From the NCBI GenBank assembly GCA_024449915.1, contig JAMZAV010000300.1, positions 1 through 64,000 of the forward strand: 64,000 nucleotides of DNA, given 5' to 3'. The translations under genes were made by a program, and so were the position numbers. Source of the stretch: Sweltsa coloradensis (lineage: Eukaryota; Arthropoda; Insecta; Plecoptera; Chloroperlidae). This document shows, piece by piece, positions 24,622 through 36,808 of this stretch. The notes beneath the pieces were generated by a model. The model did no database searches and was not told the origin of the DNA. It saw nothing but the letters and a program-made list of their open reading frames with translations. The stretch's first letter is position 1. Every line of letters starts with the position of its first letter.

Positions 24622-26006
24622 TAATCCTGTCAAATAAGATCGTATATTCACGTTTGGAGGAAAAAATTGCGATGTCGCTGAATTTTTGCAGAGACCTTCC
24701 TTATATAATACTTATCAACATACTAAAACTCCCCTACAATCGGACTGGAGCTTCGGCCGCCATATTGGAAAATGGCAGCCAAACGGTGTTTGTTATCGAA
24801 TATCTCCAAATTGGTTTGAGATAGACAAAATATCTCAATGGCAAAAATATTCCCCATTTAATTCCCTACAAAACAGGTGTCTTCTATAGTTTTGGTAGGG
24901 GTAAAGGTTACGTCACAAAATCGTGGTTTATATGTTGCTTATTGGAGTACCAGCTAATTTCCAAATTTTCACGCCCAGCATCAAACAATGCCCGGTAAAT
25001 CCGTAAGAAATCGATTTAAATACAAAAGGACTTTTGTACGGGGTTCATGAAAGCTTCCATTAGTATTTTAAAAATCAGGTCTGCGAAATCGAATTTTGCA
25101 TTTACCCGGAATTTGGGTTTTTCCATTGTTGGCATTTCCTCAAAAATACCCTTTTTGACTGTCCATTATTAAGCACTAAATAGCATTGGAGGAAAAATTC
25201 TTCCAACGCACATTGAAATGACTCAAATAATGATCCGATTACAACCAAAGTTTAAATCCAATATGGCTGCTAATTCCAAATATCCGCAACATCAAAGTGA
25301 ATTATGTAACAAAAAGAGAGTAAAAACAGCACGAAAACAGTATTCATATTGTGAATATTAGGAATTAGCAGCCATATAGGATTTAAACTTTGGTTGTAAT
25401 CGGATTATTATTTAAGTCATTTCAATGTGCGTAGAAAGAATTTTTCCTCCAACGCTATTTAGTGCTTAATAATGGACAGTAAAATATGGATTTTTTTAGG
25501 AAATGCCAACAATGGGAAAACCCAAATTCCGGGTAAATGCAAAATCCGATTTCGCAGAACTGATTTTTAAAATACTAACGGAAGCTTTCATGAACCCCGT
25601 ACAAAAGTCCTTTTGTATTTAAATCGATTTCTTACGGATTTACCGGGCATTGTTTGATGCTGGGCGTGAAAATTTGGAAATAAGCTGGTGCTCCAATAAG
25701 CAACATAGAAACCACGATTTTGTGACGTAACCTTTGCCTCTACCAAAACTATAAAAGACACCTGTTTTGTAGGGAATTAAATGGGGAATATTTTTGTCAT
25801 TGAGATATTTTGTCTATCTCAAACCAATTTGGAGATATTCGATAACAAACACTTTTTAGCCGCCATTTTCCAATATGGCGGCCGAAGCTCCAGTCCGATT
25901 GTAGGGGAGTTTTCGTATGTTGATAAGTATCATTAAAGGAAGGTCTCTTCAAAAATTCAGCGACATCGCAATTTTTTCCTCCAAAAATTCTTATTTGACA
26001 GGATTA
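24622..26006. repeat. 1.38-kb near-perfect inverted repeat (foldback/MITE-like)
   Basis: The left arm starts TAATCCTGTCAAATAAG (24622) and the right arm ends with its complement at 26006. The symmetry axis is near 25314, giving arms of about 650 bp around a central spacer of about 60 bp (roughly 25285-25345). Matching pairs include CGATGTCGCTGAATTTTTG with its complement, and GGCCGCCATATTGG near 24760 with the same block near 25870. Differences between arms are few (scattered substitutions and small indels). There is no open frame of note. It could be a foldback or long-TIR MITE, or a locally formed hairpin. A transcript would fold into very long dsRNA. Confidence 0.85.
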
Positions 26007-29000
26007 ATATAGTATAATATATTACTATATCGTCTACCCTTACAAGTGGAACGCAACATAGAGGCCTACACTTTAAATAAGTGTCACATAACTCAATTGT
26101 CGTATGACATGCATGCAGGCTGCAGACTAGATAGTGCTATCCTGCATGTTTCTGTCACGAGACGTCAATGCAAGCTGGCTCTATCGCGCTTCGTATCGCC
26201 AGGCAGTGATTATTTGCAACTGACAGCCACGTACACACACAACCGTGGAGTTTAGTGTGCCCGTATACCGTGACCGTATATTTGGCGTTGTCATGTCAGC
26301 TAATATTTGGTTTTCCTCTTTCCGTGTAGCTAAAATAACATCGGGTAACCCACGGGAGCTACTGTTGGCTGACGACAAATTGTCGCTAGCGTTCAAACAG
26401 AGGGCGCACTCTTTAATCAGCACAGCTGTCCACTGACGCGTGCAGCCTCGTGGCCCTGCAGGGCTGGGGGGCAGGGACAGGGACGGGTACGCGCTATCTA
26501 TCGCCCGTACTGCGCGCATATATTACGCGTTTACGCCGCTGTGGAAACGAAATTGCTCTCCGAGGAGTCTGCTTTGTTTTAGCCGCGGCTTTGACCCCGT
26601 TCACGATACCTTCGTTGGTTCATTTCCGAACATCGCCGCGTTCTTGCCGGTTGATTAGGATGCATACATTACGAAGCCAAGCTCCAGGGACACACTTGGA
26701 ACTCACATAAAGTTGGGACATTAAACAGGATGGTGGGTTTTATTCCTCGATGCCTTTACTTTTTTCCAGTGCAAGTCACGTCACGTATTTTCATTCTAAG
26801 GTCGAATGCATTCACATTATATCCAGACACGTGCTTGGAAATATAGATAGTACATCATATTATAGTCGATGCTATTAGAGGCAATAAAGAAAGTGAATAA
26901 GAAAGTGGGAAACCAACAGATACCGATACGGTTTAAAACCTAGTAACCGTGAATCAACAAACAAAACATATAAATCTACATAAAATTGTTTATTAGATGG
27001 AGATTGGAGGGATCAAGCATCTTGTGGTAGGGTACTTTCAAGTCTAGGGTTCAGGGAGTCTTACCGTCTTCGTAAGTCAGTGCTGTGCATCATCAGGTCT
27101 CGTACCTTATCACAATCCCAATCTTAAAAATGTCCTGAATATAGAAATCTTCCTACCTCAGATATAGGTGAGAATCAGGGTGTCGTCGTTCTGGCCCTAA
27201 CACAAAGAACTAATAGCCTTTCCTCCAAATGTGCTAATTAAATTGTATCTTTTTTAAGGAAAGGATTAACTAATTTTACTTATCGTGTCCTAATATTTGC
27301 CAGGTTATTTTCCAGTCCAAACATCAGGACGCACAATTACTCGAAACCCAGTATGTGCGCTATCTCGGTTCATGCGTCGCGCCGTATCCCTATCCCAACT
27401 AAGTCGGTATCCTGCAGGATGTGCTCTCTCAGGACACGTGCTCGATGTGAGCCGATCTACTCCAGGAGATGGGATTGGAAACCACAGCGGGGGGTAGTTA
27501 AGCTCTGGATTCTTTTCAGGAGACCGTAGTTCAATTCCAATCATGCAATTCCTGCTGGTTCTCTCCTCGTATTGTATTCTTTTGACGTACTCGACAAGAA
27601 TGTCGCCGTAAAAACTCTTCGAACTCTGCTCTATTCCTCTTAACCACGTTCTTTTCGAAGACAGAAAATCTCATCTATATTGATCCACGAGAGGGCAAGT
27701 AAGTGAGTGCTGAGGCCTGGTAGTGGCTTCAGCCGAACGCGGATTCAGGACACCCGTGGGGGTAGGTTATTGTATGTGTGAGAACCTTGCTTTACGCAAC
27801 ATTAATAATCTACACCAGGGATACGAGAGTAACGAGCGGTAGTAACGAGGAAATATAACGTAGGTACCCCACATAAGTCCCAATAAAATAGAAAGTATTT
27901 TAGTGCTATTCCCGTCTTCACTCATGATAATCTGCTTTTAACGATGAACAGCATTCTTGATTAATTTCGACATTAGATTCGATATTTTGTTGGCAGTTTG
28001 TATTTCCGCTTAAGCAGTTTTAAACCGCATTCTTCAGATCTGATTCTTAGGTCATTTGAAGTGGCTCAACAATATCATGGTTAACTGGCTTCAATTAGCG
28101 TGAAGCAGAATGTTTTTTTATGCATTACGTCGATCTCAAAGAAAGTTGATATCACACAGTTCGACATGAAAGAGCTGAACAAAATATATTAAATACGAGA
28201 CGCATAGTAAACGCTAAAACTTCATATACGACGAATAAATGCTTTTGTTTTTGCGTTACGAGTGTGCTTTTATTTATTTGAATTTATTTGGTCCTCGTTA
28301 GCTATTTTCTTTTGATATACATAGAGTGAAAATCTGAGTCGCTAGAAAAGCAAAATGAATGAATTAGTATTATTGGAATACCCGTATATGTACAAACATT
28401 TATTGTTCCATATCAGAATGAAAAGACAAAGTAAATAAGGGCTATAAGGCATATCAACATGTATGACATATACGAGACCCTGTGACCGACAGGACCGAAA
28501 AGCCTTGTGATATTCTCAATAAACTACTCCAATAAAGTGGATAAAATAAAGTATCCTGTGAAACAACTCACTACTACTAACAAGTAAACCCACAGGATGA
28601 GCGGGTTCGGAAAACCCCTAATTATTGTCCTTGTATTTTACTTTTATCTTCTTGACTATAAGTTTTATAAGGCTGCACATAATAAATTCAGAATCGTGGT
28701 TTTATTTCGATTCTATCCCAACTACCCATACAATTCTTACTAAATGAATCCCATTTGTTTTTTATATTTGAAATGTGCTATAATTGCACACATTCACATT
28801 CTTTTAAAAAAATACAATGATTCCTTCTAAACTACGGTAATAATATTATTGTGAGCCTATAGCCATAGTAATGAATAATCATTTCGAGATGCCTAAGGTG
28901 CTTCGAAGTTGTGGTAGATAATTGTATCACTCCCTAGTGGATATCGTTGTCCATAAATCATTGCTGGTCACTTTGTTACGGTGCGGCTTTGAGTATAATG

Positions 29001-30469
29001 CACCCACCCCCAGCCTGCTGCCACCCCTGGACCCGCTCGCAAGAGCCTAAGCCGAGGCTTCGAGCAAAGAATACAAACAGCCACCCCCTTGAGCAGAGGG
29101 GTGGGAGAGAGAACGGCCTGCTAATTTAGACACGAGCCACTGCATTGACAGCCTCCCTTATTAGTCTTACAACCGTATTAATTGTTCAAAAGAACCACAC
29201 AAGCGTGAACGTTCCAGGTAACAATGTAACCGCACACAGAGACAATGAACGATAACGTTTGGAGTGGCAGGTGCGTCTGATACGCTCTCCACACGCACAA
29301 ATACGTATACGCGTTGGTTCTGAGTGTGTAGAATATGAACTGATGTTTCCAGAACCCGTTGTGAGTGTAATTTCTTTGTAAAGTGAAAGTTTATGCAATG
29401 ATATAATAGTGATAAGATATTTCTTTAGCATAACCCTTCGTGTCATTTTAGTCTAGGAATCAATCTCAGAATGGCAGATACCAAACCAAATTGCTAAATA
29501 ACGTGTCTAACTTTGGTTCGGCGGTTGCCATTTACTGATTTTTTTCTGAGATATAGCAACAAATGAAACACAATTGATTCTGTCACATACGAAACGGAAT
29601 GACCGATTATCACACATGGATGGAAGAAGTATACGTCTATAAGAACAACACATAAACTATTGTTGTTTTTAATAAGATCCTTCAATGCCTGCAATGGATG
29701 GATGGATGGATGGAAGGAAGAAATGGTTGTAGCTGGTTTGATAAAGATGCTCGTATATCTATGGAATCGAGCGTTCAGATTGTAACTAAAAGAGATAAAG
29801 AAAACTCAACGTACAACGTGGCACTAAGATTTGTTTGATATAATCCCGAGGAAACTCCACGTAATGTAATATGCCGATTTGTTGCTAATCTAAAAGTTAT
29901 GTTGTTTAAAGTCTCATCAAATTAAATCATTTTACTGCTACTACTGATGTAAATAAAATCGATGGAAACTAATATATTTATCGATATAGTTAAGTAACCA
30001 TTTGAAAACTCTGATAATATTTCGTACAATCCTGAAATTTAAAAATCCCGGTCGGGTTGAATTTTGTAATTTCTGGATTGTAGGCCTATAAAACATTATA
30101 ATATATCGTGTACAAGAACTCCTTCACCTTCAAACTACATAATTTTTTCAATCCTTTTACTTTCAGATAAACAATAACGAGTTTCATCATAATGCCTTCG
30201 TATTTTCTGTTTTATTACATCAATGTTTGTACTTTCGCTGAAGCTTTTTCGTGTTTTGGCTTTCTTGATGTTTGTTTTTGCTTCAGAAATACTAAATATT
30301 TGTTTTTGTTAGTTTCCATTTAAAAAAAATTAACGTGACAAGGAAATTATTCGTTAACGTGGTCATTATGTATAAAGTCCGTTTGACCGTGAAGAGTATG
30401 TAATGTACTGATACGTGCCTAGCATTTACATTGCCTGATGACACAGAATATTTTAATATGTGGTTTGTA
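26007..30469. other. Non-coding stretch with a GC-rich patch at 26380-26660
   Basis: Between about 26380 and 26660 the sequence is markedly GC- and CpG-rich (GCGCGCATA, CCGCGGC, GACGCGTGC), unlike its surroundings. This could be an upstream promoter or first exon of the downstream receptor gene, but I found no exon whose frame and splice phase support that. The frames of up to 112 codons there overlap on both strands and have no domain. A (GGAT)n tract lies at 29694-29716. No other gene was recognised. Confidence 0.4.
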
Positions 30470-31160
30470 TAAGCGAGCGAAGCGAGCGTTTCCATTTGAC
30501 TCTGCCGGAAAAATTAGTCACTGGTTTGTTTTGTTTTTTTTTGTTTGTTTTTTTTTTTGTTTTTTTTTTTTTTTTGTTTGTTTGTATGTCTCGCCATAAC
30601 GTTCGAACGGAGGCTCGGATCGAGTTGAAATTTTGACCATCCGCAAGCTTCGTTCTCGATTGAATGCCATTAGTTTTGTGGCAAAATCGTTCAAAAAGTT
30701 AAAAAGTTACATTAAAGTTAATCGAAGTTTTTTTCTAAAACTTAACGGGGACAAAATCTGAGATAGCCAAATCATTTAGAATGTCCGTCGGTCACGATAT
30801 GTTAATTTTATTTGATCCGATAAGTAGTGTAGATGGAAATTACATTATACAAAGTAACGTTGCATGGCAACGAAAGACGCCGAAGTTTAATGCACTGCCA
30901 CTAGAAGTAATCAAAATACTTTCGAGGAAGCAGTCTATTATTTGTCAACAAATAGTTTCCCAAGGAGTCAAGGTCCTCTAGATGGCGGTGGATTTTTTCA
31001 CAAAGTAAAGGTTTACACACGGGTTACCAAATACCTTGGCAATAATAATAATGGAAACATGGCCGTGGTCAGCGAACGTCGCAATTTAAATTTTAAAAAG
31101 TGCAATGTGGTCTAGCTATAGCACGTGCTCGCTTTCAACGCGTCCACTGAGCGTTTCTAG
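30470..31160 (+). mobile_element. HINE subfamily 2
   Basis: The 5' end TAAGCGAGCGAAGCGAGCG at 30470 is followed by a T/TTTG microsatellite (about 30527-30590). Near the 3' end is GCTCGCTT (31127-31134), the exact complement of the 5' AAGCGAGC, then the hairpin AACGC (31137-31141) / GCGTT (31151-31155), then CTAG (31157-31160) before a T. This is the same end plan as subfamily 1 with a different inverted-repeat sequence. No transposase is encoded. Confidence 0.75.
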
Positions 31161-31230
31161 TATAAACATGGACGTTATCAACCACAGTGGGTGTTCGATC
31201 ACCAAACTAGATCAATGCTTACAAATCCGT

Positions 31231-31249
31231 ACCCGGCACCTCCACCAAA
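31231..31249 (+). repeat. Dispersed 17-nt word, copy 3
   Basis: Exact ACCCGGCACCTCCACCA followed by AA, 70 bp downstream of the end of the subfamily 2 HINE. The flanks are unrelated to those of the other copies. Confidence 0.9.
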
Positions 31250-33870
31250 ATCGCTTGGAAATGTTGGATTCTATAGTTTCTTCTTTTCTTACAAATGTCT
31301 GCATAATTAAAAGAACTTCACCCCTTGATGAACATCCGTTTGATTAATTTCTTAAATCTTATTCCAGATTGAAACTTTTTCTTTCATTTCAAGCGCAAGC
31401 TTTTATTTTTTAATACGACTGTGCTCATTGAGGCAGCGAATGAGAAATCAACTAAGTTAATCTTCATCCATACCAAATACAGTATGGCTATTATTATTTC
31501 AAAGGCTTTCAGTACTAACGTGTACTCAGTCACGTAATAATAAAAAATCCCAATTAAAAAATAATGAGTCATAAATGATTGGAAAATTTTAACAATGGAA
31601 AACTGCATTCCTATAATATTATGGTTTCTTGAAGAAACACATAGAAGATTGTAACGATTTGTTTGAAAGCGTTTAGTGTTTTTTTTTCAATTTTCCAATT
31701 TTCAATTTTAACAGAAAATATATCTCGAATATGCATTAAACAGCTTATGATTAAGCTTTCTACTGAGCTAACGTAAACTACAAATGAATATTTATAAAAA
31801 ATATGATCAAAATGTTGAATACTCCATTTTACAGTTTGATTAAATGTTTTATTTTACATAGTCAAAGTCAAAGTCAAAGTAGCCTAAAGAAATGAAAAGT
31901 TATATATAGAACGAAACTAAGAATGTCGACATACACGGTATTAAACGGGAGAGAGAGAGGGAGAATTGTAAAAGCGGATACGCTTTCTGGAGGGCAAAGA
32001 GGAATGTAATGAAAGAAAAATATAAACTCTGTATGTTACAGAACTTGAAATTGAAAGTAAAACTAACAACTTCTTTTACAGTCACGGGATTAAAAAATAT
32101 GTCTGTTATAGTTAGTATGGCCTAACTTGGGAATACACTTCTATGGTTTGCTGACTTCAAGATTTCACAATTGACTAGTGTCGGAGGGTTGAATTATTCA
32201 TTGAAACTTTTTCGCTTAATTAATTACTTTATCAATAATTCAAAAACAAAATGTTTTTTTCTTTGGCGTGTTAACATTTCCAAATTTGTACAATATTCAA
32301 TAATTCATGTGATGATTGTAATATACATTCCATGTTGTGTTTCGCTTCGGGTGTTTAACGTTCTTTAACCATCACAACGCGTCATATTTCAAACAAACCT
32401 TATGACGAGTTGTCTTTTATAACTCCGCAGGGGTAATAAAATGATTTTACGAACATCTTTGGCAACTATTGTGGAACACAAATTTGCAGTGACCTTTCAC
32501 TATAAAAAATAAATTAACCTACATTCCGAACTTCTTGTTAATTTCAAACTTCTAAAATGTCAACTGACACACGATGTAAAAATGTAACGAATGGAATTCA
32601 GCACAGCACATATAGATTGATGATCCACTCAAAATGAAATCGTAAGAGACAGATAGTATTTCCTTTCTTCTCATTGTTGTAGGTACGTCAAGATAACTTG
32701 TCTCGAGAGTGTTAACCCCGAAGCCAATTACCCATAAGCTGCTAAACAGAAAACTGGTTTTCCACTGGTCAAATTTGCCCTGCTGACCTTTGTACAACAT
32801 TTACTACTAATTCGCTGCTACCATTTCTAATGATTACAACCACAACTAAAACTGCATCATATTACCAATTACACGTATTCGTTTTATTCAAATTTTAACA
32901 TTATTGACCGAGTAACGTTCAATGCGAAATGTTACCAAAATACAAATTATAAGAGACGACAATGTTAAATTTAATATTTATAATATAAATAATCTTGTAT
33001 GTAACAAAAAACAAACTATTACCTATAATTTATATATTTCTGATGTGGATTGTCTGCATGTCTTATATTATACATTTATTAAAAAGAACGTAAATTGGTA
33101 TTTATTGCATATTTTATATGTAATCAAATATTAATTTTAGTTTTTACGTTCTTGTTACAATATTTTCAAGCCTTTTTGGATATAAAATAAAATAATTCTC
33201 TTGGTAAACACACCCTTGTTTTAGCCACGTAAGCGTTTCTTTCTTCTGCTTCTAACTACTGAACTCAACCCTTAGCAAGCAGTTAAAACGATGAAGGAGT
33301 TAGCTGTATTTGCACACAAGATTCACCATTGACCACGTCTACCTTTACATCGTGTACCTCTCTCTAACGTAATTAGATGTCTGTTAAAGTGATTAAGTGT
33401 AGCTCATTACAGCTGCTCATAATGAGCTTTTCACTCTTAATTAGCTCCCTCCGCCTCCGGGGACGGTAGAGCGCACTTCCAGCGCTCGCAATGTCGGATT
33501 GGGGATTCCCTTCTTTTCATCCAATTACTCTCCATCGCTGGTCCAGCCCAGCCCAGCACATCTTGCAATGTTTTGTGATGTTTTCTAGACTGGCCATTCA
33601 TTCAGACGACATAGAATTATATGCAAGTTGGTTCTTTTCCGTCTAGAAGAAATATTTGTTGTTTAACTTTATTTTATTTTGTCGAAACTTACATCTGGCA
33701 TTCATAGCTTTGAAATTGCAAGAAGAAATTCAGCTCTATAGAATTTATCATTCCAGAAAATAGAATTTGATTTGATAAGTTTCTTTGAAAATGCTGTGAA
33801 ATTGCTTATATTACATTCGTAAGAGCATTTCTTATAACTTGTTCACACCGTTTCTATGAGGCATATTTCG
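31250..33870. other. Non-coding stretch, nothing recognised
   Basis: AT-rich, with a short AGTCAA tandem tract at about 31859-31880. Frames of 82 codons or fewer have no domain or splice context. A slightly GC-rich patch near 33440-33560 is not interpretable. Confidence 0.45.
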
Positions 33871-34516
33871 TTAAAGGGGCTAAAAACCCAAAAAATTATT
33901 TTTTACAACGTGATCTATAGCACAATACTACACTTAAATGACCGTTTAAAAAATTATATCTTGTAACTGTGATTTAAAACGAATTTTTCAATTTTTTGGA
34001 TCCAGAAATTTTCGAAAATTAGTGTTTTGGGAAATTTCTTAAATCGGCTTTAACCTGCTTCTTTTTTGGTCCACATAGATACTAGAGCATAGTACCAATC
34101 TAAAATGTCCCTTTATAACATCGTTCTTGAAACTGTGCACAAAATACTCTCAAACACGCAACAATATGCATTCCAAAATCACATCCCTTTTTAGTAATCA
34201 TATTTTGACCGAACCACTTGCCCAAATTACAAAACAAAATATAGGGAATTTACAGAAAAGGCTGTAGAGTACGTCAATAATGGCCAATATTTTTTTGGAT
34301 CAAAATCCTCCAAGGTCACGGGGCATAAAGATCGTCCCCATGTTATTTCTTATGGGAGATTTTTGCCGATGGGACCTAGCTCGAAAAATGTCATGTTTGA
34401 CAATTTTTTGGGAGGTCATGGTGGCCCCAATAATTTTTCTGTTAATTGCTAAATTCATTACTAGGTGGCCTGAATGAAATATATTTTTTGAGTTTAGCGG
34501 TTAAATACCCCTTTAA
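33871..34516. mobile_element. 646-bp TTAA-flanked MITE-like element
   Basis: It begins TTAAAGGGG (33871-33879) and ends CCCCTTTAA (34508-34516). These are perfect inverted ends that can be read as a TTAA target flanking an AGGGG terminus. Beyond the first ten bases the inverted repeat is weak. The interior is AT-rich and the short frame at 34280-34477 shows no transposase motif. A TTAA target is typical of piggyBac-type elements, but AGGGG is not their usual terminus, so the superfamily is uncertain. Confidence 0.55.
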
Positions 34517-34627
34517 GTTTTCTACGACATTTATATATGTGGTATATTTTTTAATTAGAGATCCAGTGTTTGTTCCTTTTAGTGAGGAATCTAGAAAATT
34601 AATATTGCCAAGCAATTTATTGAATAA

Positions 34628-35249
34628 CTAGGAAAACGCTTAAGTCCCGCCGCGTTGATGGATGAGCTTTTTTGTAAGATTTTAGTTTGCGTGGGACCTC
34701 TTTTTCTTTGCAAGTGCTTTGTGAAAGCATTGTAGGCGATTGTTGTCAAGTTTCTATTGTTACTTGTTAATTGTTATTATAAACCTAAAAAAACTCACAT
34801 TAAAACCTTTATTCTATGGATTCTGGCCAACTTTTTCAACTTTTCCTTTCAAAAAGCAATACATCACCATAACCTTAATGGTCATGTAATATATGAACGT
34901 TGTAGCCCCACCCGTTTGGTCAGAATAGGCCCAAATGTCACGAAAATATCGCACTAAAAATCGAAAAAAATCGTAAAAGTACTATATTCATGAGAAATAT
35001 TTCTTCGATTGTTCCGTAAAACGTAGCAAGTCTTAAGTTCAGAGATTTTGAAGGTCCCCTCCAATTTTCAGCAAGATCGCATATGCCGTTTGCCCGGTAG
35101 AGAGCGAACAGACAAAAATACAAAAAAAAACAAACAAACAAACAAACAAACAAACAACAAAAAACACCCGAGCTAATTTTTTTTTTGGGGGGGGGGTCAG
35201 TGAAATTGAAGTCTTCGCTTCACTCGCTTCGCTCGCTACGCTCATCCAT
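34628..35249 (-). mobile_element. HINE subfamily 1, copy D (reverse strand)
   Basis: Read on the minus strand it begins AATGGATGAGCGTAGCGAGC (from 35249), has a GTTT microsatellite (about 35165-35115) and ends GCTCATCC, hairpin AACGC...GCGTT, TTCCTAG at 34628 before a T. The 5' end carries extra GCGAGCGAAGCGAG-like units. The interior matches copies A and B closely. No coding capacity. Confidence 0.75.
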
Positions 35250-36553
35250 TAAACGTTAACCAACCAAAAGCAGGACATTTACCCTATATGATAATAGTTA
35301 TTATCAAAATTCCTATTACTTAAGTGATATCGTACTATTATTTTTTCCCCATCATTGGTCTTACACACAGATATATATTTATATTTTCTTCTACCTGTAG
35401 CCATGTTTGGTATCTTAAACTTTTAGTTTTCCGTCGCGCTGCTACTATTCCGTATGCTAATACTAGGCCGGAGTTTCTTTAAACCGTTTGAGCTTATGCA
35501 TCGAATTCTTCATTCCTCTTCCCTCATACGGATGCTGCTAAGTCGTTTGGCTGACTGAGGTTGTGTTTCCTATCAATCTTCATCTGATACTGAGCTCTGA
35601 CTCCTTCTCTAGAGTCACATCGAATCGCATCAAGTCTCAGGTCGTATTAGTGTCGCAGTCTGCATGGGCCGGGTATTGTCTTTAAAATCTTTACTGCCTT
35701 TACCTCACAGATAAAATACTAATTTGTGAAACACTGAAGAGAAAATGTATGGATATAGGTTTCGACAACACAACAGCGTAGGCCTACTCTTTTTTCTTGG
35801 TTTTTGTTTGATAAATATCAGTGGTTTATTCACGTAACTAATAAATGGTCCAGCCTCACTATTTTACATCAAGAACGCCTCGTGATAAAAATGTGTCTAT
35901 TAATTTTAAGCTGAAAGAAGAAAACACTAATTCATTGATTTACATCCCCTATGTATAAAAATATGTATACTTTAAATCTTTATAAATTCTCTATTATTGT
36001 AAGGTATAAGTGGAAAATAAAACTAGGCTCAACACTTGCGTCTGGACCCCCCACCCCCACCCCCACCCATCCCCCGCATATTTACAATTATATCGCGGTA
36101 ATCTTTCCATCACTCCCACTCATATTCACTATAGCCCTACCACAGATAATAGACTACACTGCATGGCCCTACCATCGTCAGCAATCATTGCAATGTCACT
36201 GTAGCACATTGATATCGAACAATGTGTGTACCATTACGACGAACTACTGATATAAATTGTGTCAACTCTATTTATATCTTTAATGTACACAAAAACATAT
36301 CAAAATATATTTCTTTCAAAACAACACATTTTAAGATATATTCACAGCCTAACTGTTAAATTTTGTAAACATTCGCTCATAGTTTTTGTCTCGTACCAAG
36401 AATATAAAATATGTCTGAAGATGAGAGGTAGAGGTACTGTCTGCTGACAATGTGTCCCAGTCCGCTGAACCGTTGTTGCAACCCCTTGAGACCCTGCCTG
36501 CTTGTCATTCAAACTCGTTGATGCATATCACCGTTGTTGTTGTTGTTTTTCAG
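35250..36553. other. Non-coding stretch upstream of the first recognisable receptor exon
   Basis: No exon was recognised. A C-rich tract (CCCCCACCCCCACCC type) lies at about 36048-36073. The segment just before 36554 is pyrimidine-rich and ends in CAG, serving as the acceptor region of the next exon, so this is probably intron. Confidence 0.5.
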
Positions 36554-36808
36554 TCGTGAGTGTGAAGCCCGTGCTCCCAGCGCACTCTAATGGTACCAGC
36601 AGCTACGAGTCTGCGTCCGCCACCGCCCCCGCCGCCCCCCCCCCCGACACCACGGTTGTGAACCATCCTCATACCCCCGTCACTCGGACCGCCCCCGTGC
36701 CGACTGGACGCACAACCACCACCCATCTGCCACCCCTGGGGCCGGTGGAGGAGGGGCTGCAAGAATATTACTCCTCGTATGATTATGCAGACAACAACAG
36801 TCGCGCAG
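36554..36808 (+). CDS. Receptor exon: Ser/Thr/Pro-rich extracellular segment
   Basis: The acceptor is TGTTGTTTTTCAG and the donor GCAG|GTAAAC, phase 1 at both ends. About 84 residues with many Thr, Pro, Ala and Ser, typical of an O-glycosylated stalk, plus potential N-glycosylation sites NGT and NNS. The sequence ends YYSSYDYADNNSRA. Base composition is much GC-richer than its surroundings, which supports coding. The link to the next exon rests on phase agreement and orientation; additional exons in the 10-kb intron cannot be excluded. Confidence 0.7.

Noticed and set aside
26181..26710. Overlapping frames of 63-112 codons in the GC-rich patch
   Set aside because: Open on both strands in several frames because of GC content; no domain and no splice phase that joins the receptor exons.
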